Assembly: GCA_942486035.1 (NCBI GenBank)
Contig: CALNXK010000039.1
Location: 1,110,001 to 1,174,000 of the forward strand
Origin: Porites lobata
Lineage: Eukaryota > Cnidaria > Anthozoa > Scleractinia > Poritidae
DNA length: 64,000 bases
Direction: 5' to 3'
The notes below the pieces were generated by a model, which saw only the letters and a list, made by a program, of their open reading frames with translations, ran no database searches and was not told the origin of the DNA. The position numbers were made by a program, and so were the translations under genes. Positions 46,691 through 58,300 of this stretch are shown piece after piece. How positions within the stretch are numbered: the first letter of the stretch is position 1; every line of letters begins with the position of its first letter.

Positions 46691-48555
46691 TATTTGGTTC
46701 CCTGACAACCCCAGGGAAATTCAATATGGTGGTGTAAAAAAAAACTTGGTGAACCATTGTTTCTTTGTTTTTTTATGAACCATAACATAATTAAGTGACT
46801 TTGATATAGCTGTGACTGTAATATTGGAGGAAAAAAAACTTGTAGACTGTTTGAGTAACACATTCAAACAGTGTTACGTAATAGGCATACCCTCCCTACC
46901 CCAAGTGCGGAGGGAAAAACGGAAGGAAGCAGGCCTGGGAAGGAAGGAAACGTCACTCCAGAAGGAGGAAACCGTTATTTATAACATCGTCAAGACTGAC
47001 GTTATTCAGGCCCTTATTGAGTAAGATACAGTTTTAAAAAATTTGAAAGCGTGGATTGCCGCACACAGTGTTCAGGGTTTTTGAATGCCCGTATCTCGTT
47101 CAATATAAGCCCGATAAACACCAAACTTGAGTCGTTTTTAATTCTTGGTTTCCACAAAGCTGGCGATGTGAGTCGCATCCTGTTTGTCCCTTAATAAACA
47201 GACTCATACCCAGACCTCTTACGTTGGAAATTAGGCAATGCACATGTCCATATTGGACTGGGGGGTTTGACTTAACATGGCTGGCTGCTATGTCCGGCGT
47301 TGAAAATGCAAATGTAAGAGGATGAAGGACAAAATTTAGGCGAGAATTTCCAGAAGTGGAAGTAAAGGATGCTACGGTAAAGCAAACTAAGAATAGATTT
47401 TGGTTTCATGCTAGCGGCCGCGGAGGCCTCCGTTTTCACTGGTATTCGGTAGGCGGGAGGAAACTGATAGACGAAAGGTTTGGGAAGAGATTCTACAAAA
47501 ATTCAACTCCCAACATCCAAACAGAATTAACAGGGACACTGATCATATCCATTGAACAAATTTGGTGAGATTGGTTGGGAATATTAACCAGATTCAGACT
47601 TTTTATTTCTGTTTTTTGACAATGAATTCTATGAGAGCAGATCAGCTAAGGAGTAAAGCTGAATGAATTAAAAAGACCGTCTGGTGTTTTAGCAAAGACG
47701 GAAACCAAGTGAAAAAGTACGGCCGGAGACAAGCAAGTATAAGGGAATATCAAAATATGAGGGAGACGGGCTTTCCTTGGCTTTTTTTTTTATGTTGACC
47801 TAGCAAAGCATCAAGATGCACTGGAAAGTTTGCGCTTAGCTATTCTGTCCTCCAAGAGGAAAGTTGAGCACTAAATATACTGAAATAGACGGTTTCACTT
47901 GCAAAGAACTACTTTCCAAGCCCACAATGGAAGCACGACTCAACTCACGTGTTCCAAGGCATGTGTGTGCATGCGATGGAAAAACAGATTTTGGGGCAGT
48001 TATATGCATGGAAAATAAATCAGTTTCCAGATCCAGTTAACCTGCGACCATGCATTCCCTTTTTCTTTGGGAGACAGTGAGAGGAAAAAACAAACGTTTG
48101 CCCTTCCCTCTTCCTCTTCCCCAAAAGAAGAACCCCTGAGCGCTTTTTAAGATACAGTCGCCCTACTGCGGTGTCTAGCTAGGTTTGAATTAATGAGAAC
48201 GATGTTGAGTATACACGTTTTATTGTACTGAATTAATAGGACTTCAATGAATATCGCATTTTATATTAAGCTTTTTCTACTTAAGCAATTGTTGTTATAG
48301 CTTCAAATGAAAACAGTTAAATACAATGTTAGCTTGAGTTTTAACTTGCCAGTTAAAACTCTATTGGCCTTATCAATATCCTAATACATGTATACATTTT
48401 TTATACGTTACGTACGAGTTTTAATATTATACCACTTAATTCGAACATTGAAGTGTGTGCAGCGCATGGGGTAGTAATTAACGGATCCATTACACTAACC
48501 AGGCAGTTAACAATATTTATTTAAAGAGCAGTAAGGTCTATTAATTAGACCCTAG
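46691..48555. other. Non-coding; unrecognised open frame at 47356-47568
   Basis: The frame at 47356-47568 (rich in Lys, Arg and aromatic residues) and the stretch to about 48150 are less AT-rich than the surroundings and may be an old transposon, but no motif was recognised. A GC-rich island at 47409-47428 combines several 8- and 6-bp palindromes. Confidence 0.35.
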
Positions 48556-48559
48556 CGCA

Positions 48560-49190
48560 CGTGCTGTTACAGAAAAACTAGAAACTTTGATTTTATCCAA
48601 GAGGTGTCATATATGAGGTTCTTGTTTACGCCAAAATATTGCATTAAAGGGGGTTATATCACGCCATTTGCTATCTTTCTAAAAACCTAAAGTTTTTAAC
48701 GCATCGATTGAACTAGCAAAATAGTTGTCCACTTTTCTTGTTTAAGACCTTATTAAAGCATTGGAACTGTTTCCAGTCGTCTTTAATACGGATGGCAACG
48801 ATGGACATGGACTGGAACTTGAACGAAAGTTGGGCCAACTTTTCAGTCAAGTTTTATTGCTATATGCCCCAAAAAATCACCCCAAAAATATCGTGGTTAC
48901 CGAATGTTCCCGGATGAAATTTGTTTGGTATCTTCTTCATAACTCTACACAGGAGCGTTTGTTCATGTGCGTGTATAGGTACTAACTAATGACTTCAGCT
49001 AAGAATTGACATAAAACACTGCTATATCGTCGTGGCTAACCCCTTGAACCTCGATAGCATCCGCCTATTTGAAGCACTGCAATATAGTTTTTAGGTGGGT
49101 TTTAAACTTTGCAGGTGGTCAACTTTATAATTAAAGGGAGTGAAGCCCTGTGAGAGAGGAAGCAAATGAATGTGAATCAGTACATGGCAT
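48560..49190 (+). repeat. Second copy of the 19.2-kb dispersed repeat
   Basis: CAGAAAAACTAGAAACTT at 48571, a TTGTTTAC / ATATTGC pair near 48625, and GCAGGTGGTCAACTTTATAATTAAAGGGAGTG near 49113 match the order at 19226-19390. The copies are diverged and this one carries an insertion between the two halves. Confidence 0.55.
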
Positions 49191-50433
49191 GTATCAGTCA
49201 TGACTCAGAAGATGTAAAAAAATCACCGTGAGGTCTTAAAGAGCTAGACGGGATCGCGGAGAACCGATTTAAGTGCTGTTTATATATAGGGAGGAAGTTC
49301 CTAACACCTTGAAGATCCTAGAAGGTGGAATAACTTTTCGTCAGGTTTGCATGCAGAAATTTCGGTCCGTGTGGTTACCACTGATTACCACATAGAGAAG
49401 GGATTAAAGATGGCGGGCGACAATAAAAAACATGCAATTTGCGCCCCTCTGCTCTCTTTACTAGCATAAAATGTAAATTACTACATTCCAGCAGCAGCTT
49501 GCAGAATCATCAGTGGTAAAACCAAAAGAAATTGTTCGCCTTTGTTGCCGTGATTACCCATGCACTGAACGACTCGCCGCCATTTTCGTCTGGTTTGTCC
49601 TTATCTTCCTCGTGCGAGGATCTTCCTCAGTATCCCCCAGCTTGGGAGATCCTAGTACTAGGAAGATCCTAGCGCCAGGGACAAGTATACAACCCTTTGC
49701 GTGTAAACAGAATGCAGATAACCTATGGAACTATAATGATCTGCCCTCTAGGATATTCCGGCCCCGGAGGTAATCAGTCACTAAGAATAGTTGCCTCTAG
49801 CCCAGGGTTATCTCTAACATTTCAAGTTTCCGAGTAAGTACAACAACTAGGTGGGAAATTAAACAGCTAGGAGTTTCTTTGGGTTCTATTTTTCTTCTAT
49901 TTTCCTTTGAAAGTAGCCAGGGGCCCACGTTCATAGTAGACGTGGGAAATCTCCGGCTCCTGCCTCTTATAATGGCAGCCCTGCTCTAGCCTCTTCCAGG
50001 TTCCAAGAAAGATACTAATAAGCACTTTCTTGGAACCTGGAACAGGCTAGAGCAGGGCTGCCATTATAAGTGGTGGGAGCAGATCCAGCTAGAAGGGCTC
50101 AAATCATGATTGCATGTTTGTTACTGTCGCCCGCCATCTTTAATCCCTTTTTAGTAACCACACGGACCGAAATTTCTGCATGCAAACCTGACGAAAAGTT
50201 GTTCCGCCTTCTAGGATCTTCATGGTGTTAGGAACTTGCTCCATATTTATAAACAGCACTTAAAATTCGTGATCCTGTCTAGCTCTTTAAGACCTCACGG
50301 TGTTTTTTTCCATCTTCTGAGTACTGATACTTGTACTGATTCACATTCATTTGCTTCCTCTCTCACAGCTTCAGTCCCTTTAATTATAAAGTTGACCACC
50401 TGCAAAGTTTAAAACCCACCTAAAAACTATATT
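49079..50433. mobile_element. Long-TIR element, arms about 350 bp
   Basis: The arms at about 49079-49440 and 50095-50433 are near-perfect reverse complements. They begin CAATATAGTTTTTAGGTGGG and end CCCACCTAAAAACTATATTG, and both carry AAGATGGCGGGCGACA, TTTCGGTCCGTGTGGT and AGGTTTGCATGCAGAAA. The interior holds no recognisable transposase and carries a further hairpin insertion. No target duplication was found at the edges of the match. The outer end overlaps a repeat family also seen at 19.3 kb, so the true element boundary is uncertain. Confidence 0.8.
49952..50082. repeat. Nested hairpin with about 55-bp arms
   Basis: CTTATAATGGCAGCCCTGCT, CTAGCCT and TTCCAGGTTCCAAGAAAG on the left pair with CTTTCTTGGAACCTGGAA, AGGCTAG and AGCAGGGCTGCCATTATAAG on the right, with a loop of about 10 nt. 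It lies in the loop of the larger inverted repeat. Confidence 0.9.
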
Positions 50434-52029
50434 GAACTATATTTAAAAAAAGACATTGAGAACGCTTGAATCACGAAATTTAGTGCCCTTTTTTCACATT
50501 TCCGTATTGAAATCGCGAAATGTTGTCTCGCCAAAATCGCGAAACTAAGTACCGAATAAGGTATTTTTGCATGGATTACACAGGCCACCCAACACAAAAA
50601 CGCGAAATTAGACTTGGGAGTATCTAATTTATTAAATAGTAGCAGGTCACAGCGACAAACCGTTGACTGATGCCGGATTTCTCAGTTCAGTGTAGACTTG
50701 GATCAGTACAATAACAACGCGTTAGCGTTGAAGCAACGAGGAAAATGGGAAGAATTACTTCGCCGATCGTAATTCGAGAGCTTCGTGTGCATTGTTTTTC
50801 TTTTTCTTTTTCTTTACTGTTATTTTCTTTCTTCTTCTCCTTTTCTTTTTTTTTTTATTTGTGCACTCTCAAAAGGAACCGTCAACTACGCAGGGTAAGA
50901 CTCCTATTTTATTATTAAAATCATTATTTCATAATCGCTATTTTTTTTTCAATACTTACTCGTTAGCTTTAATAATGACCGATTTTCTCTTCATAAATCT
51001 CATGTTTTGTCAGCTGTAGTACGGACGACGACTTTTGTTTTATTTTATATTATTTTTTTATCAATAAAAAGCTCGTGCATTTTATATTTATACTTATTTT
51101 TGCTCAATAACCAGCTTCTCCAAAACTTTTTAATTAAAAGCCTTGGGGCCGGGAACCATATTGGCATGAGACGGCAAGTAAGGTTAAGTTAATAATAATA
51201 ATAATAATAACAATAATATTAAATAGCAATAATAATAATAATAATAATATATTTTTCCAGGAGCCTATATTTTTCATTTTATTATAATAATTTCATTCAA
51301 CTTTAAAATATATGTACATAATTTACAGAAATATTTGAGGTAAGAGTTAAGCACTATATAAAATTAAGAATTACATAAATCATGAAAATAGAAATCACTG
51401 TGTCAACAACGATTTCGAAAATACATTCCTTGCGGCTCAGATGCGGTCAATAACTGGCATTCAGTCCAGAGTTTAAAATTAAGTCATTACAAAAAAAGAC
51501 TTCCGTCTCTGATACTAAAAAGAAAACAAATTAAAAAGAATAAAATCTCGTATTCCTAAATTCCTAATTCTTTAAAAAGTTCTTTACAAAATAATAATAA
51601 TATTTATCCAGGGAGCCCTTCCCCTTCAGCGGTTTTCAGCGGGGCTCTGCAAATAAGAAAAAAAAAATTAAATGCTAAATCACCTATTTGAAAACTAGGA
51701 AAAGAGATAAAAATCAATATTTACATGTAAAACTAATTTTAAAATAGTTTAGAGGCTTGAAAAAATGAAAGTTTGCTTTCCCCAGTGAAATGGGTGTGCA
51801 CGCGAGGAAGGTGTACCCCAGGAGCCCATGGGCTCCTGGTGTACATCATTAGTTCTGCAGCACAGAATGGAAATTACTATGGCGCCCGGATGTCAAATTT
51901 AAAATCAATTTCCCCTGACAGATATTTCGCATCATGATTTGGAATCTTGTAGTTTAAAAGAAAACATGTAGAAAATATGAATCTCACATGGAGTTAGCGC
52001 TTTCTTTTTCAGTTAGACGTCAAAAGATT
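50434..52029. other. Non-coding, simple-repeat rich
   Basis: T-rich runs lie at 50795-50860. AAT microsatellites at about 51191-51249 and 51589-51601 are each followed by a related segment (TTTTTCCAGGAGCC and TTTATCCAGGGAGCCC), which suggests two fragments of one dispersed element. A palindromic CCAGGAGCCCATGGGCTCCTGG lies at about 51818-51839. No gene is visible. Confidence 0.5.
51191..51660. repeat. AAT microsatellites with associated repeat ends
   Basis: Each AAT run passes into ATATTT.TCCAGG.AGCC. The second is followed by TTCAGCGGTTTTCAGCGGGG. Microsatellites at the end of a conserved segment usually mark the 3' end of a retroelement or the terminus of a DNA element. Confidence 0.5.
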
Positions 52030-52045
52030 GCTTATTCCCCCTCAC

Positions 52046-52072
52046 TCTCCCCTCCCCTCCCCTCCCCTCCCT
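52046..52072. promoter_or_regulatory. CCCCT tandem tract upstream of the multi-exon gene
   Basis: Five CCCCT units in a row form a pyrimidine tract on the plus strand and GGGG runs on the minus strand with quadruplex potential. It lies about 260 bp upstream of the start codon, next to a CTACAG word, so it could be promoter DNA or the end of an intron within the 5' UTR. Further down, GGCGCCATTTTGATG (about 52162-52176) resembles the YY1-type element common near animal start sites. Confidence 0.45.
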
Positions 52073-52329
52073 ACAGAGAGCACTGGACTTGTGATACCTT
52101 CCTGCAAAGTCCCCATGATCCCTTGTGAACAGTATCGATTGGCATGCCGGGAATTTTTAAGGCGCCATTTTGATGTGTGGTTTCTGTTTGTGAGAAAGTG
52201 TGGGAACCGATCTTCTTCCGTATTGTTTGGCTGTCTGACTGAAGGCGAAGACTTGTTTCTTGAGTAGTTTTGATTTGCTCGTGTGTATCTTCCAATACGA
52301 AACTTCCTGTGGCTCATCTGTCTGTCGCT

Positions 52330-55300
52330 ATGAGCTGTGACGAGAAGAATAACAAGCGAAGGAAGAAGCGTTCGAAGCAGAGTTCGGAAGGGAATTCGCA
52401 CGCTCCGAAATCAGTCGAAAATCGTGAGGTATGTAGGCCGAACATTAAGCACACGCACTGCAGTTTTCACTAAAAAAAGGATCAACACTATGAGAAGTGG
52501 GTTTCAGGTGATGTACATCTCTTGTTTTGACGGTAATTTTCTATTTCCGTCTGGCTTTAGTCTTGGCCTTGGTGGTTTGCTTAAAATGGAATGTTTGTTT
52601 TTCACTTAGACGTCTTTCATGTTAGTTGCATGACTTTGAAATGGGTTCCATTTCTATCTATTCACCTCCTTTAAACACGACATAAATTATAAAGCGATGA
52701 TTTTGCTTGGTTTCGTTTCGGCCATCGCGAAATGAAGGATTTTTGTTTCGCTTCAACAGACACTGCCAACGAGTTTCTGGCATCGAGTTATATAATTTTT
52801 AGTCTTTCATATCGCATGTTTAGACGAGGTGTCATGGAGGTTATTTATCACTTAGCAGCGTGTTTAGCTGGTAAAGTAAAGAACTCTGTTGTTCCCTTTG
52901 GTAATAATGATTCTCTGTTATTAACTTTTTTTGTTGTAAAGATATTTCCAGTTTAATGACCTACGTAATTAGAAATAACAGTTGGTAGAAGACACGAATT
53001 CTAGCGATCATGTAATGCTGGTGTTCTGTGAACACATTCCATAACAGATTTTTAACATCTATCTCGATTGTGAATTTAAAAATGTTATTACCCCCATTAT
53101 ATTAACTGGCGGAATTATTTTTTATGAGATGTGAAATTGATATTTCACTTAGAGATACGATCTGAACCTTCTGTTTTCACTGTATTTACATGCTTCAAAA
53201 AGTTGTCCTTGCTTGTGAAGCCATTGAGCTAATTTATTTTTAAATGGTCTACATTGTTTACCTATAAAGAGAGACAAAGTTTATAACTTATAAACACAGT
53301 TTTCACAAGTCTTCCTCTTGTAACAAGGTAATGTCTGTTTTATGCACTTGCTTTTGTGTCAATCTCCTTTCAATTTTACTAAGGTGGAAGGAATTGGGCC
53401 ACTGATTGTTGTTATTTTATTATCGTCCTTTTATACTTTGTATATCAGTGAAAATTATTTGACTTTGCTTTTTTTTCATGATATTAGGGAGGAAAAGCAG
53501 TTCAAACTCATGTCAACTCTTCAGACGTTAAACTTTCTCAGGTCAGTACTGTTCCATTTAGAGCCAAGTTGTTTTGACCCTTTCTTTCTTGTTCATGTCA
53601 AAACAATCTTCAAATAAGCAAAGCTGTTTCATAAACATTGCATTTATGCCTTGTATTTTTTTTGTATTTTGTGGGAACTAGATTATTGCAATTGGTCCGG
53701 TGTGATTACTATGATATCTTCCTGTGACAAGCTGCATCCTCTAGAAACAGTCATGGTTATGTGTACAGACCTTAAACCATTTGCCCCCTGGAGATTTTGC
53801 CAAAAAAAGCGTTTTAAAGCTAGTTGAGCGGTTTTCTGGTCACTGTTGTTCTATAGAGAGCTAAAATTTACCACAAGGCCATTTACAGATCGTACATGCA
53901 CTTCACGACCTTCTGATCCAGATGCAAAGTAGTAGCTTGTGAAGTTCAGGCATGCACGGAAAGCAAAATGTCGACACAGCAGCATGTTTTTGTGACACAG
54001 CAGTCTTGAATTTTACTTTTCGCTTTCTCTCCTCACCTCTTTTTTCACTTTTCTCGCCTCAATTTTTTTTCTCTTTTGCTGGGTATTTGGTAGGCTTCAT
54101 TTTGGTGGGAAAAGTTTTTAGGAAAGCTATTAGGATCTTAGGATTAGATGAAAGGAAAGGTGGGTAGGTAGTGGGACAAGACTTTCATGGAAATTTTCAG
54201 GTCAATGTTACATGGTTTTTTGCATTTTTCTCTGGTGTCCTTTGCTGAATTTTGCTTATTCTGCCATGGTTTGAAAGATCTCTTCACTCTGCTCAAGATA
54301 GTTGACAAAGTTGTCCTTGGCCATTAAAACTTATGATGTTACACGCGGTAGAAAGGACAGAGATCCGCACAGGCGGTTACGTGTGTCTCAGGGGCAAATG
54401 GGTTAAGGTTGTAACTCAAACGCAAATCGTTAGTTTCATAATTAGATTAGATTGTAGAATTGACAGGGAAATTCCAGAGCAAGAATCTGCTGATCATGGT
54501 GTCCGCCAGGCAGTCTTAAGTCTACCCTGCAAGCAGAGGTTTCTTTTTGGCATAGTTTTTAGCATTTGTAAAGTTGTTCACATGGCTTGTCAGTCACATA
54601 GTTGATTTGTTTGCGCTCCAAGAGAAACCTCTGCAGCAAGCCATCTGTAGTTTTCATAGTTAACTCGTTGTCTATAGAGATAATGATATAAATTTCATAG
54701 CCCTGCCAGGATTTGAACTTGCACCCCAACTTACTCCAGTGCAAATAGTGATGCCTCATACCACGGGACCACTGCGCAGTTTGTTTCTTAAAATTAATAC
54801 AATTGAAGTATTTTTCTCTGCCATTCACATTGTTTGAACCGTGTGGAGCTGTATTTATCATGAATTCAAAGATGCATGTGATGAAAAATGGCTTACAGTG
54901 TAAACCATTTGCATTCACTCACCGGCTTTATATATATGTATGCCCACTTGATGAGCACACTGGTCTTCATCTTCGCTGCTCTCGCTGAAGGTCGGGTTGC
55001 CGTTTTTGTGTTTTAAAAATCTTTCATGGCAAAGATTTACTGCGGCTTGTCCAATCAGTCCCTGTTGTGTTTGCAGCCCACTGTTATTTGCCTCAGAAAT
55101 ACTTCGCAATTCACCAGGCGATTTGCCAACATACAGTAAACAGAGGATAAATAAAATTAGCCCTAGTTGGTGGCCATGTTGCCTGGAAACCCAAAATGCA
55201 CGATGATGTCATGCTGAATGGCATCTTTAGGATTTGTTTATGGCTTGTTGCTAGGCAACTTCTGAAAGAAAGATTTATGACCAAAGAAAAAATCGCACTC

Positions 55301-58300
55301 CGCTTGCAATCCTCTTGCAACAAAATTATAAACTGGCCCCACGAGAATGATAAATAAACTAATAACTCTTGATGTAATCAATTAATGAATAAAAATAAGT
55401 CAATTATTAATCCTGCTTGTCAAAATGTTTTTTGGGGGCTAATTAACTGATTCTCGGAGTAGCATTATGCTAGCTTCACCTTGCCTTCAGGCAAGCTGTT
55501 AAACAGACTTTCTGAACACCCCAAGTCCTGTGGCCCATTTATCTAAAGTCCTGGTAACTTTAATCTAAAGAATAAAAGAGTGGATCCTAGCTAACAAACC
55601 AGTCCATTTTATTTTGTTCACTGATAGTTTATCATGTTATTTGTCAAAACTGTCTACAGATCTTGAATTTAAACAATAACAGCATACATTAATTATTGGG
55701 ACTTTTGAGAAATAGGCCACTACTATTCTTTTAAGTAAACTCCATGTGCAGTCATTGTACATGATGCATTAAAATAATGCTAAGAATGATTGCATTTCTT
55801 ACAAAGCTCTTTCCTTTCTTTGTCAGCAGATCCTGTACAATTCAACTCCAAAATCTGACAATGCACCTAAAGCTGGGACACCATGTATTGATGGTGAAAG
55901 ATGCCTTCTTTGTCACAAAGAACGTTATGACAAGCTCAAGAAAGGTGTGAAAGCTGTTTGATTTTGTTATTTTCCTCTCTAAAAAGTGTTAAAAACAATA
56001 TAAATTGTTCAAACAGAATAACAGTAAAGTTGCAATGTTTGTTTGACATTGCTGTATGTTGTTTTGTTTGGCAATATAATAGGATAGCTGCATTTATTAT
56101 ATGTATTAGGATAATGTTTAGGTAAATCAGCAATAAACCTGGAAATCAAGGAAAGTCATGGAATTCTACCCTAGCATTTTCCAAGATCATAAAGTTCTTG
56201 AGAAATGACCGCAGGTTGTTGGAAAGTCCTTGAGATGTGTGAAGAATGATCGTGGACATTTGGAGCTGATGATGTTTCACCACCCCAATCTAGGTAGTGC
56301 TTTTCATTGGTTGAAGCAAATTTCCCTTGTGGCATGACTATTCAGAAGCAATACCCAGATCTGGGTAGTGACACATCATTAGTAGGGAATTTCTGCTCTC
56401 GTTCATCAGGCGTCATTTCACAGGGAAACCAGATTATCAATTTCCTTGTTCTCCTAGTCCTAATTAACCGGAATAATTAGTGCTACGAGACAAAGTAAAT
56501 TCAGAACCAACCTAGGCTGAAAAATTTTAACCTGAATTTAGTTTTGACCTGTAACATAGACAGAAGGTTATTACATGTCATCCCTTTGGCTCCTGCCAGT
56601 AAAACTGTGTTTTTATGATTTGTGTATACTGTAGGGTTGATGCCGTGGCATACAGCTGTGCATATGTAAAAATTCATGTATTGTCTCTTTAACCTCAGGT
56701 GAACTCAAGTCTCTATCTTGTAACTCAACTGAAACCCTAGTATCACAGGTGAGATTCTACATTTTATATCTTGTTTATAAAGCTCTCCAGGGGAGTTTCT
56801 GTACATGATTACTATTAACAAGTCAGTGAAATGCTTGTAGTAAAATTTCGTACAGCATCCTTCAGGGTTTTCCCTTATGTGCAAGTACGCATCAGAGACA
56901 CTTTGTTTAGCCAAAAAAGAAAAAAAAAAGGACGCAAAACACCAAAGAGAACCGGTCCTCTCGGACGCACATGTTCTAGAGCAATAGTTTACTAATAATT
57001 AGTTTAGAACTGCGTAGATCTGCAAAAAATCTTTTTGAGAAAAAAATGTAAAGACTTTTGAATCTTTTTTCTTTTGTCTGACTCCTTTTTTTAAAACTAA
57101 AAAGAGCCATACTCACATTGAATGGTTCTTAAGCTTTTTTTGATGTTCCGATCAGGGAACCACATTGAAACTCCTTGCAGAGGCTTGGAAACTAATGTTT
57201 CATTGTGAGGCATTCTAGGACAGAAAGTGAGTTGAAAAAAACATGGCAGATTCTGAATCACAGCCTGGTTAAAAGAGTCTTCCTTTTCTAGGTCTTTGTT
57301 TTCTAGACCCCCCTACTTGTGTTTTAATGTAGTACATTTTTGTATTTACCCAGCAACTACAGCCTCCCCCAGTTTTTGGGTTAATGGTCAGCCACAGAAT
57401 AATTCTAGGAATAAATGCGGGCAAGCAAAAGTGAGCCCACAGACTATTCTTGGTCAGCAGCAGTTTTTTTTTTATAAACATGTCATGTTTGTGCACACTT
57501 CCTAACCATCAGTTACTGCTAGTGCATAATTATTTATGGATTTTCCATTGCAATGGCAGTCTACAGTGTATGCATGTACATGTATATGCTATCCTACTGT
57601 AATCTGAGACTTACCATTCCAAATCAGCAGCAAGTATGTATGTATGTAGCTTTCTTAATTATGCTAGAGTGTTTTTTACATGTAGGTACCACTTTGGGTG
57701 TGTCCTGACTGCAGAAGAAACATTGAAGAAGAGGAGCGTCGTGCAGCTCTGGAACCTTCATCACCATCAAATTTCCAGGTGCACTATACCAGCCCTAAAT
57801 TAATTTATTTCAAAAGACAACTTCCCTTTCATTTTTTTAGGAACTGTAAAAATCTATAGAGTACAATAAATCATGACAAAGTGTTTAAACAATATTATTA
57901 TGAGTATTGTTATGATGATGATGATGGTTTTTGTTATTAATATCTCTATGTAACAATTATTATTGTATTGTATTAGCTTGAGGTAACACACTCATTTTCA
58001 TCCTTCATTTTTGAGTGATCCTCATTAACTTTGAAGATCATGCAGCATCTTTAAGTATTAATACAGTGGAATTATTATGAATGTTGTCAAGTGTAAATAC
58101 TGAGTTACAAAAGGGCACCTGATCTTGTTCACATTTGCAATGTGAGGTTTCTCGATGAACACTTTATATTACCGGTACTATTTTGTGCACTAGTCCACTG
58201 AATGTGTACTTGTATATGTATGTATTGTGTTATAACACAGTTTTGTTTTTAAACAACAGGATTTGAAGCAGAAACCAACCTTGAATCTCACCCTCTCTAT

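Noticed and set aside
52042..52401. A minus-strand 119-codon frame opposite the first exon of the multi-exon gene
   Set aside because: It overlaps the 5' UTR and first exon of a better supported gene and runs through the CCCCT tract; no motif was seen.
54690..54785. A functional tRNA gene on the minus strand
   Set aside because: A and B boxes are present, but paired acceptor and anticodon stems could not be drawn, so a SINE head is more likely.
54559..54918. A minus-strand 119-codon frame
   Set aside because: It crosses a tRNA-derived SINE-like fragment and its protein-like centre is explained by that repeat.
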